This document shows, in pieces, positions 10,001 to 16,310 of a stretch of DNA of 48,233 nucleotides; within the stretch, counting starts at the first letter, position 1, and every line of letters starts with the position of its first letter. Position numbers and translations under genes: made by a program. The stretch spans positions 1-48,233 of the forward strand of contig CAKRMK010000023.1 in the NCBI GenBank assembly GCA_934364795.1. The letters are read 5' to 3'. Origin of the DNA: an uncultured Blautia sp. (GTDB lineage: Bacteria; Bacillota; Clostridia; Lachnospirales; Lachnospiraceae). The notes under the pieces were generated by a model that was not told the DNA's origin, did not search any database, and saw only the letters and a list, made by a program, of their open reading frames with translations.

Positions 10001-11964
10001 AAATCATATCCTGTATCACTGCCAGACTGTACAATTATGTAAACAATATCACCAGCTTTTAATTCAGAAGTTTCTTCAATGCTCTCTCCCTTACTGTTGT
10101 AATAGCCCACAGAATAGTCAAACCCGCCTGTTTCTTCTCCGTTTACCTCTGCTTCATAAGAAAAAGTATAGATACCATCTTCTATTGCTGTAATTTTATA
10201 GCAGTATAAAGAATCTTCACTTTCTATTTTGGTAATCTTTTTCTGATCAAGAGTAAGCTCTTCAGCTCTCTCTTCACAATAATCTACCAGAGTCTGAACT
10301 TTCAGCTGCACATTGGCTGTCATTGTCCCAATTGAAATTGGGATTGTATACTCTCCAGGCTGTGCATTTTCTTCATCATCACAGGTAACCGAATCCATAT
10401 CTGATGTGAGATATTCTCCCTCTGATGTAGAACTGCTGCCAGTAATCATCTCTGATGTTCCATCTGTATAGTTCACTGTTACTTTTAAACTATTAAGCAG
10501 ATTCCATCTGTGAACATCATCTTTGCCGATAAATTTCACAATTTCCGGTGTATCAACTGTAATAGACTGAATCTTTTTTGCCTGTGTAACCTTCGTAAGA
10601 TTGTATGACTTTTCATACTCTGAACGGTTTATTGCTAAATAGTAATCTTTTCCGGCTACAAGCTCTGCTTCTATACGTCCATCACTATCTGTAGTGATCT
10701 TTTCTCCATTTTCATCCAGAAGAGCAATCAGATCCGTACTATAACCCAATTCATCATGCACCTCATTTGTAAAGGTATACTTTCCATCTTCCTTTGGAGA
10801 AAAGTGAAGAAACTGGTCTGTCAGTCTGCCGTCAGAATCTCTTTCATCTGTTTTGACTCCCTCTTCAGAAGTGGTCAGCTCAACCACTTTGTCTTTATTG
10901 TTTTCAAAAAGCTCTTTCAGAGTTCTCACAGTAATATCTTCTATATCAAAATCATACAGGCACTGTGATTTTCCATTCACCGTCTTGAATATGTTAAGAG
11001 TTGCTTTATAAGTTCCTGACTCATCCGGAGATATAGTTCCATACCCATTATGGTCTACTACTGAAATATTAAACCATACGTCGCCATCATTTCCATCGGT
11101 AAGCTCCTCTATATCACCATTAGAGTATGTACATTTTACAGAACCACCTACTCCTGCCAGAAATACCTCATCTTCCCATAAAGTATAATCCAGTCGTGGT
11201 TCTTTTATCCATTCATAGCTCTCAACTGTTGGAAAAACACCTGCGATTACATCTCCTACATAATCAAGATTATATATAATGTAATAGGTTTCTCCTTCCT
11301 GTGCAGTAAAGACATCATTATATCCCTCCACTTCGCATTTCTGGAAAGAAGAATCGTAAATTGGTGTATCTCCGCCATAGCTTACATCACTGATCGCAAA
11401 CCTGTACTTACCGGTTTTTGGTGCTGTAAATTTCAGAACGGTCTTTTTTCCTGCTGGAATCTGATCTGCAATACTTAAAAAGTCTTTATATGGCACTTCT
11501 ATTGCTTTTTCCGCCAGTTCTGCGGTCATGCCATCAGAATCTGCCGTGCTGTCTTCACCGTCACTGGCAAATTGTGCTAATTCTTCTGTGTTATCCGCAA
11601 CTTCTGTAAGACCCTCTGCTTCCAGATCTGCATTCAGCGTATCGTCTGGCAGACCGCCATTGCCATCTTCAAACATGAAGTCCTGGTTTTCTTCTGGTAT
11701 CTCTGACTGTTGTGCCGGCTGGCTCTCTGCCAGGCTTCCAAGCTCTCCTGCTTCACTTGTATCAGCTGCATCTGACACATCTGCTTCTTCAACAGCTGCC
11801 GGCTGTGGCTCTGCAGTTTCTTCCACTGGCTCTGATGTAAAATCCTGTGCAATTTCTGATGTTTCAGCTGAAAAATCAGCGGCGCTTGCCATCAGCACAG
11901 AACTGTCAACGCTTGTTGCCACCATAGCTACGGTCAGTAACCACGCTATTTTTTTTCTGTTCAT
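4063..11964 (-). CDS. Giant secreted PPC/Ig-repeat surface protein (2633 aa) with InlB-type repeat and Fn3 C-terminus
   Basis: The start is ATG preceded by GAGGAGGGAAAGGCT. Residues 1-30 are a signal peptide, followed by a Glu/Ala-rich acidic stretch to about 150. Residues 150-2290 contain eleven modules. Each pairs a PPC-like beta-sandwich (GxYxF..., ending in an AGxxYY anchor) with an Ig-like segment carrying a YxDGxxE turn. Residues about 2298-2390 are a Pro/Thr linker. Next come an Ig-like domain (YIYTGKAIIPVATVTYAG), an InlB/Listeria-Bacteroides repeat near 2468-2540, and a fibronectin-III domain to the end. There is no sorting signal, transmembrane tail or catalytic motif, so it is probably exported and held non-covalently at the cell wall. 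PPC and InlB-type domains commonly bind carbohydrate or other surface ligands. A glycan- or host-binding role is inference. The downstream paralog shares promoter, signal peptide and C-terminus. Confidence 0.9.
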   Translation of the reverse strand: MNRKKIAWLLTVAMVATSVDSSVLMASAADFSAETSEIAQDFTSEPVEETAEPQPAAVEEADVSDAADTSEAGELGSLAESQPAQQSEIPEENQDFMFEDGNGGLPDDTLNADLEAEGLTEVADNTEELAQFASDGEDSTADSDGMTAELAEKAIEVPYKDFLSIADQIPAGKKTVLKFTAPKTGKYRFAISDVSYGGDTPIYDSSFQKCEVEGYNDVFTAQEGETYYIIYNLDYVGDVIAGVFPTVESYEWIKEPRLDYTLWEDEVFLAGVGGSVKCTYSNGDIEELTDGNDGDVWFNISVVDHNGYGTISPDESGTYKATLNIFKTVNGKSQCLYDFDIEDITVRTLKELFENNKDKVVELTTSEEGVKTDERDSDGRLTDQFLHFSPKEDGKYTFTNEVHDELGYSTDLIALLDENGEKITTDSDGRIEAELVAGKDYYLAINRSEYEKSYNLTKVTQAKKIQSITVDTPEIVKFIGKDDVHRWNLLNSLKVTVNYTDGTSEMITGSSSTSEGEYLTSDMDSVTCDDEENAQPGEYTIPISIGTMTANVQLKVQTLVDYCEERAEELTLDQKKITKIESEDSLYCYKITAIEDGIYTFSYEAEVNGEETGGFDYSVGYYNSKGESIEETSELKAGDIVYIIVQSGSDTGYDFCITPSRRTYILTGLELVSEPSDTNYAEYIDFRNTYNITPKTEGLEVKAIYSDKEEEILGADDSSRDGSSLSVNISYEWEYDEETEESIQKYYMNISMDGYSVKVPVSVMDLPQYISTCGSDVKAITPGVDENVEWNGSNGYLYRFIPEESKEYIFTSTGNGDTYGLLFDENGEELASDDDGGESNNFKLSNKLEAGKTYYYLARPLSSIIGTGTVQLYKKDCIVKENCIIKEPNKTTLVSGIDYLDYEGLEVTVVYESGKTDTYIYDEDDFGDHISILNVPQFDENGKLIPGSYTLKIECDNEEVGTVPITVLSMSEYLDQSATELQAGVRTPVKLAAKTTTAYYAVAPETGYYKVDYLASVEAGITYYDAQGNRSESAVKVEKDQKFYFTLQNYFDWDVKALVTPVTQDVVLESLTIKSEPEKKTFIEKIDYPYSEPQFTEEYAKGLVVTARYSDGETEELKYGDKSRYGDTLTVWFSYIDDEEGNENSVLMISMSGIRAADIPVELVSFRDYLKNNGENLDALPVNKMEPVTLNRQRYQIYSFVPEKTADYTFYSTGDIDTYGNIFDQDGDQIEYNDDGGENSNFKITRELTAGTRYYLGVRAYSNGTGQCMIAITTKENQEPENPDKPDETLKLSDFQLVSEPSKTVFYAYNSDGELNTYAISYDGLQISAKDESGETKTYSYSKDKDQFPFTVNSNIGRDDEGMPTAGQYTAEVLFNGEKAAEFNIEVKSFQDYLAGITTVLNPGEILEKGTCEPMTNGNLLYVKLPSDLSGRYYYYTNEWKWNLAGIYDSQGKRISQTLNASDDLQFAGGNYYLCLEDQNGEGTGSFQYEKISSAGALKTVEIVGEPEVTEYLEGMQGSLNLTGMVVRIQNENGAEKTVPVDSYSDLYGRQVRILNEEGTEISEISELKKGENALTLELGNIKVPFTLSVASAVNKQADSLELDKETVFSITENSKYHVYSYTAEETGTYRFSEYMKAENQFENVSYDAYRGFYTDDQGEVLGKWNRYNTYRLTKGKTYYFVPYCNEKAIGTMSVTLKQLNSYSDDEAEILAMEVTSLPKTEYEPSDSITYEGMLIHAIYDDGTEKNLTAEEAQESDIYIGNRVQYRNGMMVPGNYQIEISYNGTHGEGVRCSVPITVNNNGIQELVLSNQTIEINASAAGELYEFEAVSAGYYQLVVTVENGNYAAFSLGNNSYNAYSDSGNSDTRYSSVTYLNAGKNYLYLSCGKWSEEEEETVEGTCKLQLVDYSSVPVRIEFVEDSLNTDFVYGQPVDFAGAQFKVIYADDTEKLVTIPENYSTYRTLETGLYLAECFSSIGKYQLDAYISIDSSASCKVSVPYTVQYAKDLTELEDGKTYTITADQLTNQRGVYTVKGTTGIQICGVEYHGAYVEVEAESGDFRSSSIEYGNNGTLYFAAQPNKTYYILVGGSDDEEDEWDNSSATTDATVKLARTKVITGITALPEENAEYYYGLNENDRNFLKVQLTYADGTTEVLQNDGQAKSDVRTNLIDLRMDNIAGAGTFNGQLVLGNLRADYSRTVQNPEVTEIKNSEYVKLTESDRIKRFKFVPEKTQLYSYKAYGLYDYQNITLRNEKGAVLCTWDVEESPAEMTLTAGKTYYFDVRNYNEEWGFAVTDNPEAVVTPSPTPVPTATPIPTEIPVPEPTETPVPNPSEKPEPTPTAAPAPEPTKAPATPTPTATPIPATPTPTATPIPTAVPTATPTQTPAPTATPVPLKDISEATVTGIDESYIYTGKAIIPVATVTYAGQNLTADVDYSVTYTNNVNSGIATITVTGKGAYTGEKAVTFQILNKITYKLNGGKQNSKNKTTFYRQTVKLYSPTRKGYTFGGWYKDKKFKTKMTSISKNTVKNVTIYAKWIKVTKCKAPTNVKLRNSKAKTMAVSYKAVSGAKGYEISYATNKKFKGAKKVLTGAKSRNINKLQKGKTYYVRIRAYKVDSTGAKVYGSYSKTAKVKIKK
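4853..4918 (-). repeat. 33-bp tandem duplication in the Pro/Thr linker of the giant protein
   Basis: Two identical 33-bp units start at 4853 and 4886 and encode the repeated ATPTPTATPIP segment. Like the 48-bp array in the paralog, the length is a multiple of three. The two linkers therefore diverged by expanding different repeat units. Confidence 0.8.
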
Positions 11965-12009
11965 AGCCTTTCCCTCCTCTTAAAAAAAATATTACAAAAA
12001 TATACTTTG

Positions 12010-12038
12010 ATTATACGTTTTTATAGCGGAAGTGTCTA
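12010..12038 (-). promoter_or_regulatory. Promoter of the giant surface-protein gene
   Basis: On the minus strand TAGACA (12038-12033) is followed after 17 bp by a perfect TATAAT (12015-12010), about 45 bp before the start codon. The same pattern and flanks precede the downstream paralog. Confidence 0.75.
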
Positions 12039-12137
12039 GGATAATTTAGCACTTTACACGTAGAAATTGCCGCTGGAAAACTATACATTTTTACTACTTT
12101 TTTGTCTTTAAAAAAGTTTTTATTGTAATTGCTTATC

Positions 12138-12183
12138 GAAAAAGGCAACCTGCAATTTTCCATAAACCACAGATTGCCTTTTC
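12138..12183 (-). terminator. Terminator of the Rpn pseudogene
   Basis: Arms AAAAAGGCAACCTG and CAGATTGCCTTTT form a hairpin right after the Rpn stop codon, with a T-run on the minus strand. A nearly identical copy lies at 13105-13150. The pair therefore seems to travel with Rpn 3' ends. Confidence 0.7.
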
Positions 12184-12187
12184 ATTA

Positions 12188-12828
12188 TCATTTAATTCTA
12201 CATTCAGCCATCAGTTTTTCCCTATATTCTTTATCATCTATTGCCAGTTGTAATTCTGCCATTCGGCCTGATGCCAGTAAAACTTTAGCCAAAGCCGCCA
12301 TCTCATCGCTCCCTTCTTTTCTGCCATCTTTCAAACCATCATCATATAGCATCTGTCCTAATCGTGTCATCGCAACTACCTCCTTTATTTCTTCCAGCTC
12401 ATTTCCTTTAAGGAATTTATCTGCCAACGTATACAACATTGCCAATGTTTTTTCAGCGGTTTCGCTGTCATCCTGTTTTGCCAGTAGAATAGCAGTTTTT
12501 ATCGTATCCTTCTTGCTTTGATAACTGGTCATCAGCAGAGTTAATGATAATCTTGCAAACTCTTCTTCCGTAAAAAATTTTCCGTTTTCCTTTTTCTTCT
12601 TAAGATATTCAAAAACTTCATCAGCACCCTTTTGCATCAGATAGACAGGAAAAATTCTGTACACATAGCCACCACAATCTAATTCGTCTTGAGCATCGTA
12701 AATTCCACAAGTTCCGTAGGTCCGACATCAATATAAGTATAGTCAATTCCCAGAGTTTTTAATATCTGATCATGAAAATATCGAAATCCCATTTTCATAA
12801 TCGCATCTTCATGTTTTGTATTTGACAT
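12188..12828 (-). pseudogene. Rpn-family recombination-promoting nuclease/transposase-like gene, internally deleted
   Basis: From ATG at 12828 the frame reads MSNTKHEDAIMKMGFRYFHD and GIDYTYIDVGPTELVEFT, the typical start of clostridial Rpn (PD-(D/E)XK) proteins, then stops at a TAG after 49 codons. The continuation lies in another frame: DELDCGGYVYRIFPVYL, running to the stop at 12188 with the usual coiled C-terminus (DGLKDGRKEGSDEMA). Intact relatives have a stretch of about 70 residues, including catalytic residues, between these two parts. Here it is missing. The gene is therefore dead through a deletion that also broke the frame. Rpn genes occur in multiple copies and decay often. A second 3' tail lies just upstream (13105-13176). 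Confidence 0.85.
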
Positions 12829-13104
12829 GAGCATATCCTTTCTTTCTGTTTCGTATTATCAGCTCATGTACTTCTGGAATTATATTTATCTTAAAAATTG
12901 TTTTCATTCTTTGTAAATAAATTCACAAAGTTTTCTACTTATGTAAAAATATGCATCCGGATACTGTCAGCCAAGCCAGCAGCACCTTCTTTCAGTACTA
13001 CGTCACCTTCTTCCATTTATTTTTTTATATTTTATCAAATAAGAGAATAGAATACCATCCCCAAACACCAGATACTTCAAATTCCAACGGAATTTCCTGC
13101 TACA
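12829..13104. other. Intergenic stretch with no recognised feature
   Basis: This AT-rich stretch lies between the Rpn pseudogene and the second Rpn tail. It has short open frames without ribosome binding sites or recognisable motifs. It may contain the Rpn promoter and decayed Rpn sequence, but I can show neither. Confidence 0.5.
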
Positions 13105-13176
13105 TAAAAAAGGCAGCCTGCGATTTTCTCCAAACCACAGATTGCCTTTTCATTACTATTTAATTTCCGCCACGCT
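13105..13176 (-). pseudogene. Second Rpn 3' tail with its terminator, directly after sufB
   Basis: Immediately after the SufB stop codon the minus strand reads VAEIK and a stop, the same ending style as the Rpn pseudogene (AECRIK). It is followed by a hairpin (AAAAGGCAATCTG and CAGGCTGCCTTTTTT arms) nearly identical to the one at 12138-12183. Only the last few codons remain of the gene. The hairpin is the only visible terminator for the suf operon, which appears to have taken over the Rpn terminator. Confidence 0.6.
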
Positions 13177-14100
13177 CTAGCTAAGGAAGTTCTCAATAAT
13201 CACATTCTCCGCCTCTGCCTCTGTCATTCCCAGAGTACGAAGCTTCAAAAGCTGCTCATCATTAATACGTCCGATTGCAGCTTCATGTATAATAGCCGCG
13301 TCCACATGCTTTGCCTGAATCTCCGGAATAGAACCAACTTCTGCATGATCCATAATAATGGAATCACACTGGATATGAGCGTGACATTTATTTTTTCCAA
13401 CAGCCTTGGGATGAAATACCTGAACAGAATTTCCTTTTCCAACAGAACGGGAAATAATCTGTGCGGAAGATCCGACTCCATTCATACAGACCTCAATATT
13501 GGACTCTGCTTTTTGCTGTCCATCTGTCATCAGACGCTCCAACACAAACAGCTTTGAATCAGCATCCATCTCCACATTGGTATTACGGACAGTGGAATCT
13601 ACCCCTTTGATCTGCACCGTATCCAGAGTAAATACAGAATTTTCTCCAAGTTCAATATTGGTTACAGGATTCAAAACTCTGGCACCAGTTCCATTTCCCT
13701 CGCCATAATGCTTTTCTTCATAACGGACATTGGCATTTTTTCCAACATGGAAAGTATGGATACCATCATGACGGCTTTCGTTGCATCCACTGTTGTGGAT
13801 TCCACAGCCTGCTACAATTGTCACATCTGCACCATCTTCAATATAAAAATCATTATAAACAAGGTCTGTCATTCCTGACACGCTTACAACTACCGGAATG
13901 AAAACCTTTTCTCCCTGTGTTTTTCCATCAATCAAAATATCAATTCCCGGCTTGTCTGCCTTTTTGCGGATTTTAATATGCTCACTGTCACCATGACAGA
14001 CAGAAATGCCATTCTGGCGAAGATTATAGGCACCTTTCTGCTCAAACCCTTCGCTGATCTTATCAAGCACACCCTGTGTCGTTTCTTCTACTTTAATCAT
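13177..14100 (-). CDS. sufB: SufB/SufD-type Fe-S cluster scaffold (SmsB-like)
   Basis: This is the scaffold partner of a SufC ATPase in Fe-S cluster assembly in the cytosol. The protein (about 307 aa) has the right-handed beta-helix core of SufB/SufD: GCGIHNSGCNESRHDGIHTF, then HAHIQCDSIIMDHAEVGSIP, then HEAAIGRINDEQLLKLRTLG. It is much shorter than SufB of complete SUF operons (about 470 aa) and lacks the long N-terminal domain, which fits the minimal SufC-SufB (SMS) systems of anaerobes. No SufS, SufU or second scaffold gene is adjacent. I chose the second ATG because it overlaps the sufC stop as ATGA and sits 9 nt from GGAGG. The first ATG (14106) is only 3 nt from it. Confidence 0.85.
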   Translation of the reverse strand: MIKVEETTQGVLDKISEGFEQKGAYNLRQNGISVCHGDSEHIKIRKKADKPGIDILIDGKTQGEKVFIPVVVSVSGMTDLVYNDFYIEDGADVTIVAGCGIHNSGCNESRHDGIHTFHVGKNANVRYEEKHYGEGNGTGARVLNPVTNIELGENSVFTLDTVQIKGVDSTVRNTNVEMDADSKLFVLERLMTDGQQKAESNIEVCMNGVGSSAQIISRSVGKGNSVQVFHPKAVGKNKCHAHIQCDSIIMDHAEVGSIPEIQAKHVDAAIIHEAAIGRINDEQLLKLRTLGMTEAEAENVIIENFLS

Positions 14101-14837
14101 TGACATTTTCCTCCTTCAAGTCCAGTCACACATTTTTGACATTTTTCCTGTTGAAATAAGGTGGGGAAAACGTCCTCCTTCTTTCCGTATTTCTTGACTT
14201 CGCCATCCTCAATAACCATGATCTTATCCGCCATATTGATGATTTTTTCCTGATGGGAAATCAGAATCAGACACTCCTTTTTCTCTTTATGAATCTCTTC
14301 GAACCGCTTGATCAACATAGAAAAGCTCCAAAGATCGATTCCTGCTTCCGGCTCATCAAAAATACTCACCTTGTGGGATTTCGCCAGAACAGTTGCAATC
14401 TCAATACGTTTCATTTCACCACCGGAAAGAGTTCCATCCAGCTGACGGTTCAAATATTCTTCCGAGCAAAGCCCTACTGACGAAAGGAGCCGACAGCTTT
14501 CCTCTTCTGTCAGTTCTTTTCCTGCTGCAAGGGATAAAAGCCTCGTAACAGTCATACCCTTAAAGCGTGGCGGCTGTTGGAATGCATAGCCAATTCCTGC
14601 ATTTGCACGATGATCAATATCATATCCTGTAATATTTTCCTCATCCAGATAAATTTCTCCACTGTTGGCATTCTCAATACCGGCCAGTACCTTAGCCAGT
14701 GTGGATTTTCCTCCACCGTTTGGTCCTGTGATCACCAGCATTTCTCCATCTTCCACCTGGAAACTGATGTGATTTACCAGACAGCGCTTTTTCCCTTCTT
14801 CATTTACTTCAAAAGTCAGGTTCTCTACTTTCAGCAT
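14097..14837 (-). CDS. sufC: SufC-type Fe-S assembly ATPase (SmsC-like)
   Basis: A 246-residue ABC ATPase with Walker A GPNGGGKST (about 38-46), Q-loop AFQQPPRFKG, signature LSGGEMKR, Walker B with the SufC-typical IFDEPEAGIDLWSF, and H-loop ISHQE. It drives conformational change in the SufB scaffold. The C-terminus contains a CQKCVTGLEGGKCQ cysteine cluster, which is unusual for SufC. ATG at 14837 is chosen because AGAGG lies 7 nt upstream. An upstream ATG would add 14 basic residues with no ribosome site. It is translationally coupled to sufB by a 4-nt overlap. Confidence 0.92.
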   Translation of the reverse strand: MLKVENLTFEVNEEGKKRCLVNHISFQVEDGEMLVITGPNGGGKSTLAKVLAGIENANSGEIYLDEENITGYDIDHRANAGIGYAFQQPPRFKGMTVTRLLSLAAGKELTEEESCRLLSSVGLCSEEYLNRQLDGTLSGGEMKRIEIATVLAKSHKVSIFDEPEAGIDLWSFSMLIKRFEEIHKEKKECLILISHQEKIINMADKIMVIEDGEVKKYGKKEDVFPTLFQQEKCQKCVTGLEGGKCQ

Positions 14838-14904
14838 ATTTATACCTCTTCTGTCTTTCATTTGTGATAATGCCGACAACAGGCGGCATATCTTTCCTCT
14901 TATT

Positions 14905-14935
14905 GGAGAGTACTCCTTATATATAGATATGTCAA
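14905..14935 (-). promoter_or_regulatory. Probable promoter and palindrome upstream of sufCB
   Basis: A perfect TTGACA (14935-14930) on the minus strand is followed after 17 bp by a weak TACTCT (14912-14907). The -10 lies inside the inverted repeat GGAGAGTACTCC (14905-14916), whose core GAGTACTC is a perfect palindrome. A strong -35, poor -10 and overlapping palindrome suggest a regulated promoter. The regulator is unknown. Confidence 0.45.
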
Positions 14936-15037
14936 TATTTCCCAGAGGATTTGCGGGAAATATATATTACCAGTGAACAGTAATATTACTATACCATAAA
15001 TCAATATTTTCATACAGTACTAAGAAAAAACAAAGTA

Positions 15038-15078
15038 TTGAAATGGACTTTTCTTTGCGTTATAATCGACATATGTCG
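15038..15078 (+). promoter_or_regulatory. Promoter of the DUF134-NifX gene with palindromic operator at +1
   Basis: TTGAAA (15038-15043), a 17-bp spacer and a perfect TATAAT (15061-15066) are followed directly by the 12-bp perfect palindrome CGACATATGTCG (15067-15078). The palindrome covers the expected transcription start and lies 20 bp before the start codon. A binding site here would block initiation. Autoregulation by the encoded DUF134 helix-turn-helix protein is the simplest guess. Confidence 0.7.
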
Positions 15079-15098
15079 AAAACAAGGAGATGACGTAT

Positions 15099-15896
15099 AT
15101 GCCAAGACCCCCAAGATGCCGCAGAATTTGTTGCGCCCCCCAGTATGAATCTTTTTCCCCGGAATATAGCCAGGAGCCAGAAACTGTCACACTGACTCTG
15201 GATGAATATGAGGTTATCCGTCTGGTAGATCTTGAGAGAAAAACCCATGAACAATGCGCCGCCCAAATGGACATTTCCCGGACAACTGTTACAGAAATTT
15301 ATGAAAATGCCCGAGAAAAAATTGCCCGATGTATCGTCTATGGACAGCGCCTTGTTATTGCTGGAGGAAATTACCGGCTTTGTGAAGGACGGGAACATAT
15401 GCGCTGCGGGCAATGCTGTCATGTCACCCATTTGGAAACAGCATATGCCACAAGCTCACTTTACGAACATAATCTACAGAACAAGGAGGGAAATTCACTT
15501 ATGAAAATTGCAGTAACTTATGAAAATGGAGAAATTTTTCAGCACTTTGGACACACAGAAACTTTTAAGATTTACGATGTAACGGATGGCAAAATCACAG
15601 GCACACAGATAGTAGATACTAACGGAAATGGACACGGCGCACTGGCTGGTTTTCTGGTAGAAAATGGCGTAGATACCCTGATCTGTGGCGGCATTGGCGG
15701 TGGCGCACAGAACGCCCTGGCCCAGGTCGGAATCCGTCTTTTCGGTGGTGTCAGCGGAAATGCCGATGACGCTGTAAATGCCTTTCTTTCAGGAAACCTT
15801 GGTTATGATCCTGATGTTCACTGTAATCACCATGAACATCATGGAGAAGGGCATTCCTGTGGAAATCATGGATGTGGAAGCCATTCCTGCCACTAG
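15099..15896 (+). CDS. DUF134 helix-turn-helix protein fused to a NifX/NifB-type Fe-cluster binding domain
   Basis: Residues 1-95 match DUF134: MPRPPRCRRICC with a Cys pair, then LDEYEVIRLVDLE and a helix-turn-helix around CAAQMDISRTTVTEIYENA. Residues about 130-235 match the dinitrogenase Fe-Mo cofactor family (KIAVTYENGEIFQHFGHTE, then ICGGIGGGAQNAL). The tail (240-265) is very rich in His and Cys (NHHEHHGEGHSCGNHGCGSH), a likely metal ligand cluster. DUF134 and NifX-like domains are often separate neighbouring genes, and here they form one chain. ATG at 15099 is chosen because AAGGAG lies 9 nt upstream, whereas the ATG at 15090 abuts the AAGGAG. A metal- or Fe-S-sensing regulator for the divergent sufCB genes is plausible but inferred. 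Confidence 0.85.
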   Translation: MPRPPRCRRICCAPQYESFSPEYSQEPETVTLTLDEYEVIRLVDLERKTHEQCAAQMDISRTTVTEIYENAREKIARCIVYGQRLVIAGGNYRLCEGREHMRCGQCCHVTHLETAYATSSLYEHNLQNKEGNSLMKIAVTYENGEIFQHFGHTETFKIYDVTDGKITGTQIVDTNGNGHGALAGFLVENGVDTLICGGIGGGAQNALAQVGIRLFGGVSGNADDAVNAFLSGNLGYDPDVHCNHHEHHGEGHSCGNHGCGSHSCH

Positions 15897-15912
15897 AGCT
15901 TTAAAATACGCT

Positions 15913-16020
15913 AGAGCATGTTTGAAAAATCATTCCTGCAATCTGCACGCACAGCTTTGCGGGAGATTTCACCCAAATTGTGACGCACAGCTTGCAGAAA
16001 GCCTTTTTCAAATATGCTCT
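15913..16020. repeat. 108-bp interspersed inverted-repeat element
   Basis: The ends AGAGCATGTTTGAAAAA (15913-15929) and TTTTTCAAATATGCTCT (16004-16020) are 17-bp inverted repeats with one mismatch. The inside contains GGGAGATTTCACCC flanked by CACAG motifs, also found in the element at 21052-21175 (GGGAGATTTTACCC). It has no coding capacity. It looks like a MITE or REP-like element, or a structured RNA. Confidence 0.6.
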
Positions 16021-16063
16021 AAAAAATCCGGGAATTTCAACTTGCGAAACTCCCGGATTTTTT
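16021..16063 (+). terminator. Terminator of the DUF134-NifX gene
   Basis: The arms AAAAAATCCGGGA and TCCCGGATTTTTT are perfectly complementary over 13 bp, with inner TTTC/GAAA pairing and a T-run. The A-run on the other side would let it work in both directions. Confidence 0.85.
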
Positions 16064-16107
16064 ATCTGTCAGACATGAAAATTCTGCCAGCCAAACCCTT
16101 TTATTCT

Positions 16108-16260
16108 TTATTCAATTCCATATTCTTTAAGTAAAGATTTCCAGAATTCCTTATTATTAATTGCACGTTCCCCATCCTCATAGCACTTATCTGCCAGGAG
16201 ATGCTTTGTCAGTTTCCGCCTTCTTCGGACATTTTTTTCGGCTTCTTCTGCATTTCGCTC
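16108..16260 (-). pseudogene. C-terminal remnant of an unidentified gene
   Basis: The minus strand is open for about 48 codons and ends with KEFWKSLLKEYGIE and a stop, preceded by a basic, charged helix (AEEAEKNVRRRRKLTKHLL). There is no start codon with a ribosome site. It reads like the coiled, charged tail of an Rpn-type or similar multicopy protein whose 5' part has been lost. The family cannot be fixed from this fragment. Confidence 0.4.
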
Positions 16261-16310
16261 TGCTTCCCTTTACTCCCCTTAGCTGCCTGCAATTTTTTTG
16301 ACGTAAATTT

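Noticed and set aside
4063..11964. Polymorphic toxin or non-ribosomal synthetase for the 2633-residue protein
   Set aside because: There is no toxin C-terminus, immunity gene or catalytic domain. The whole chain is repeated beta-sandwich modules with a signal peptide.
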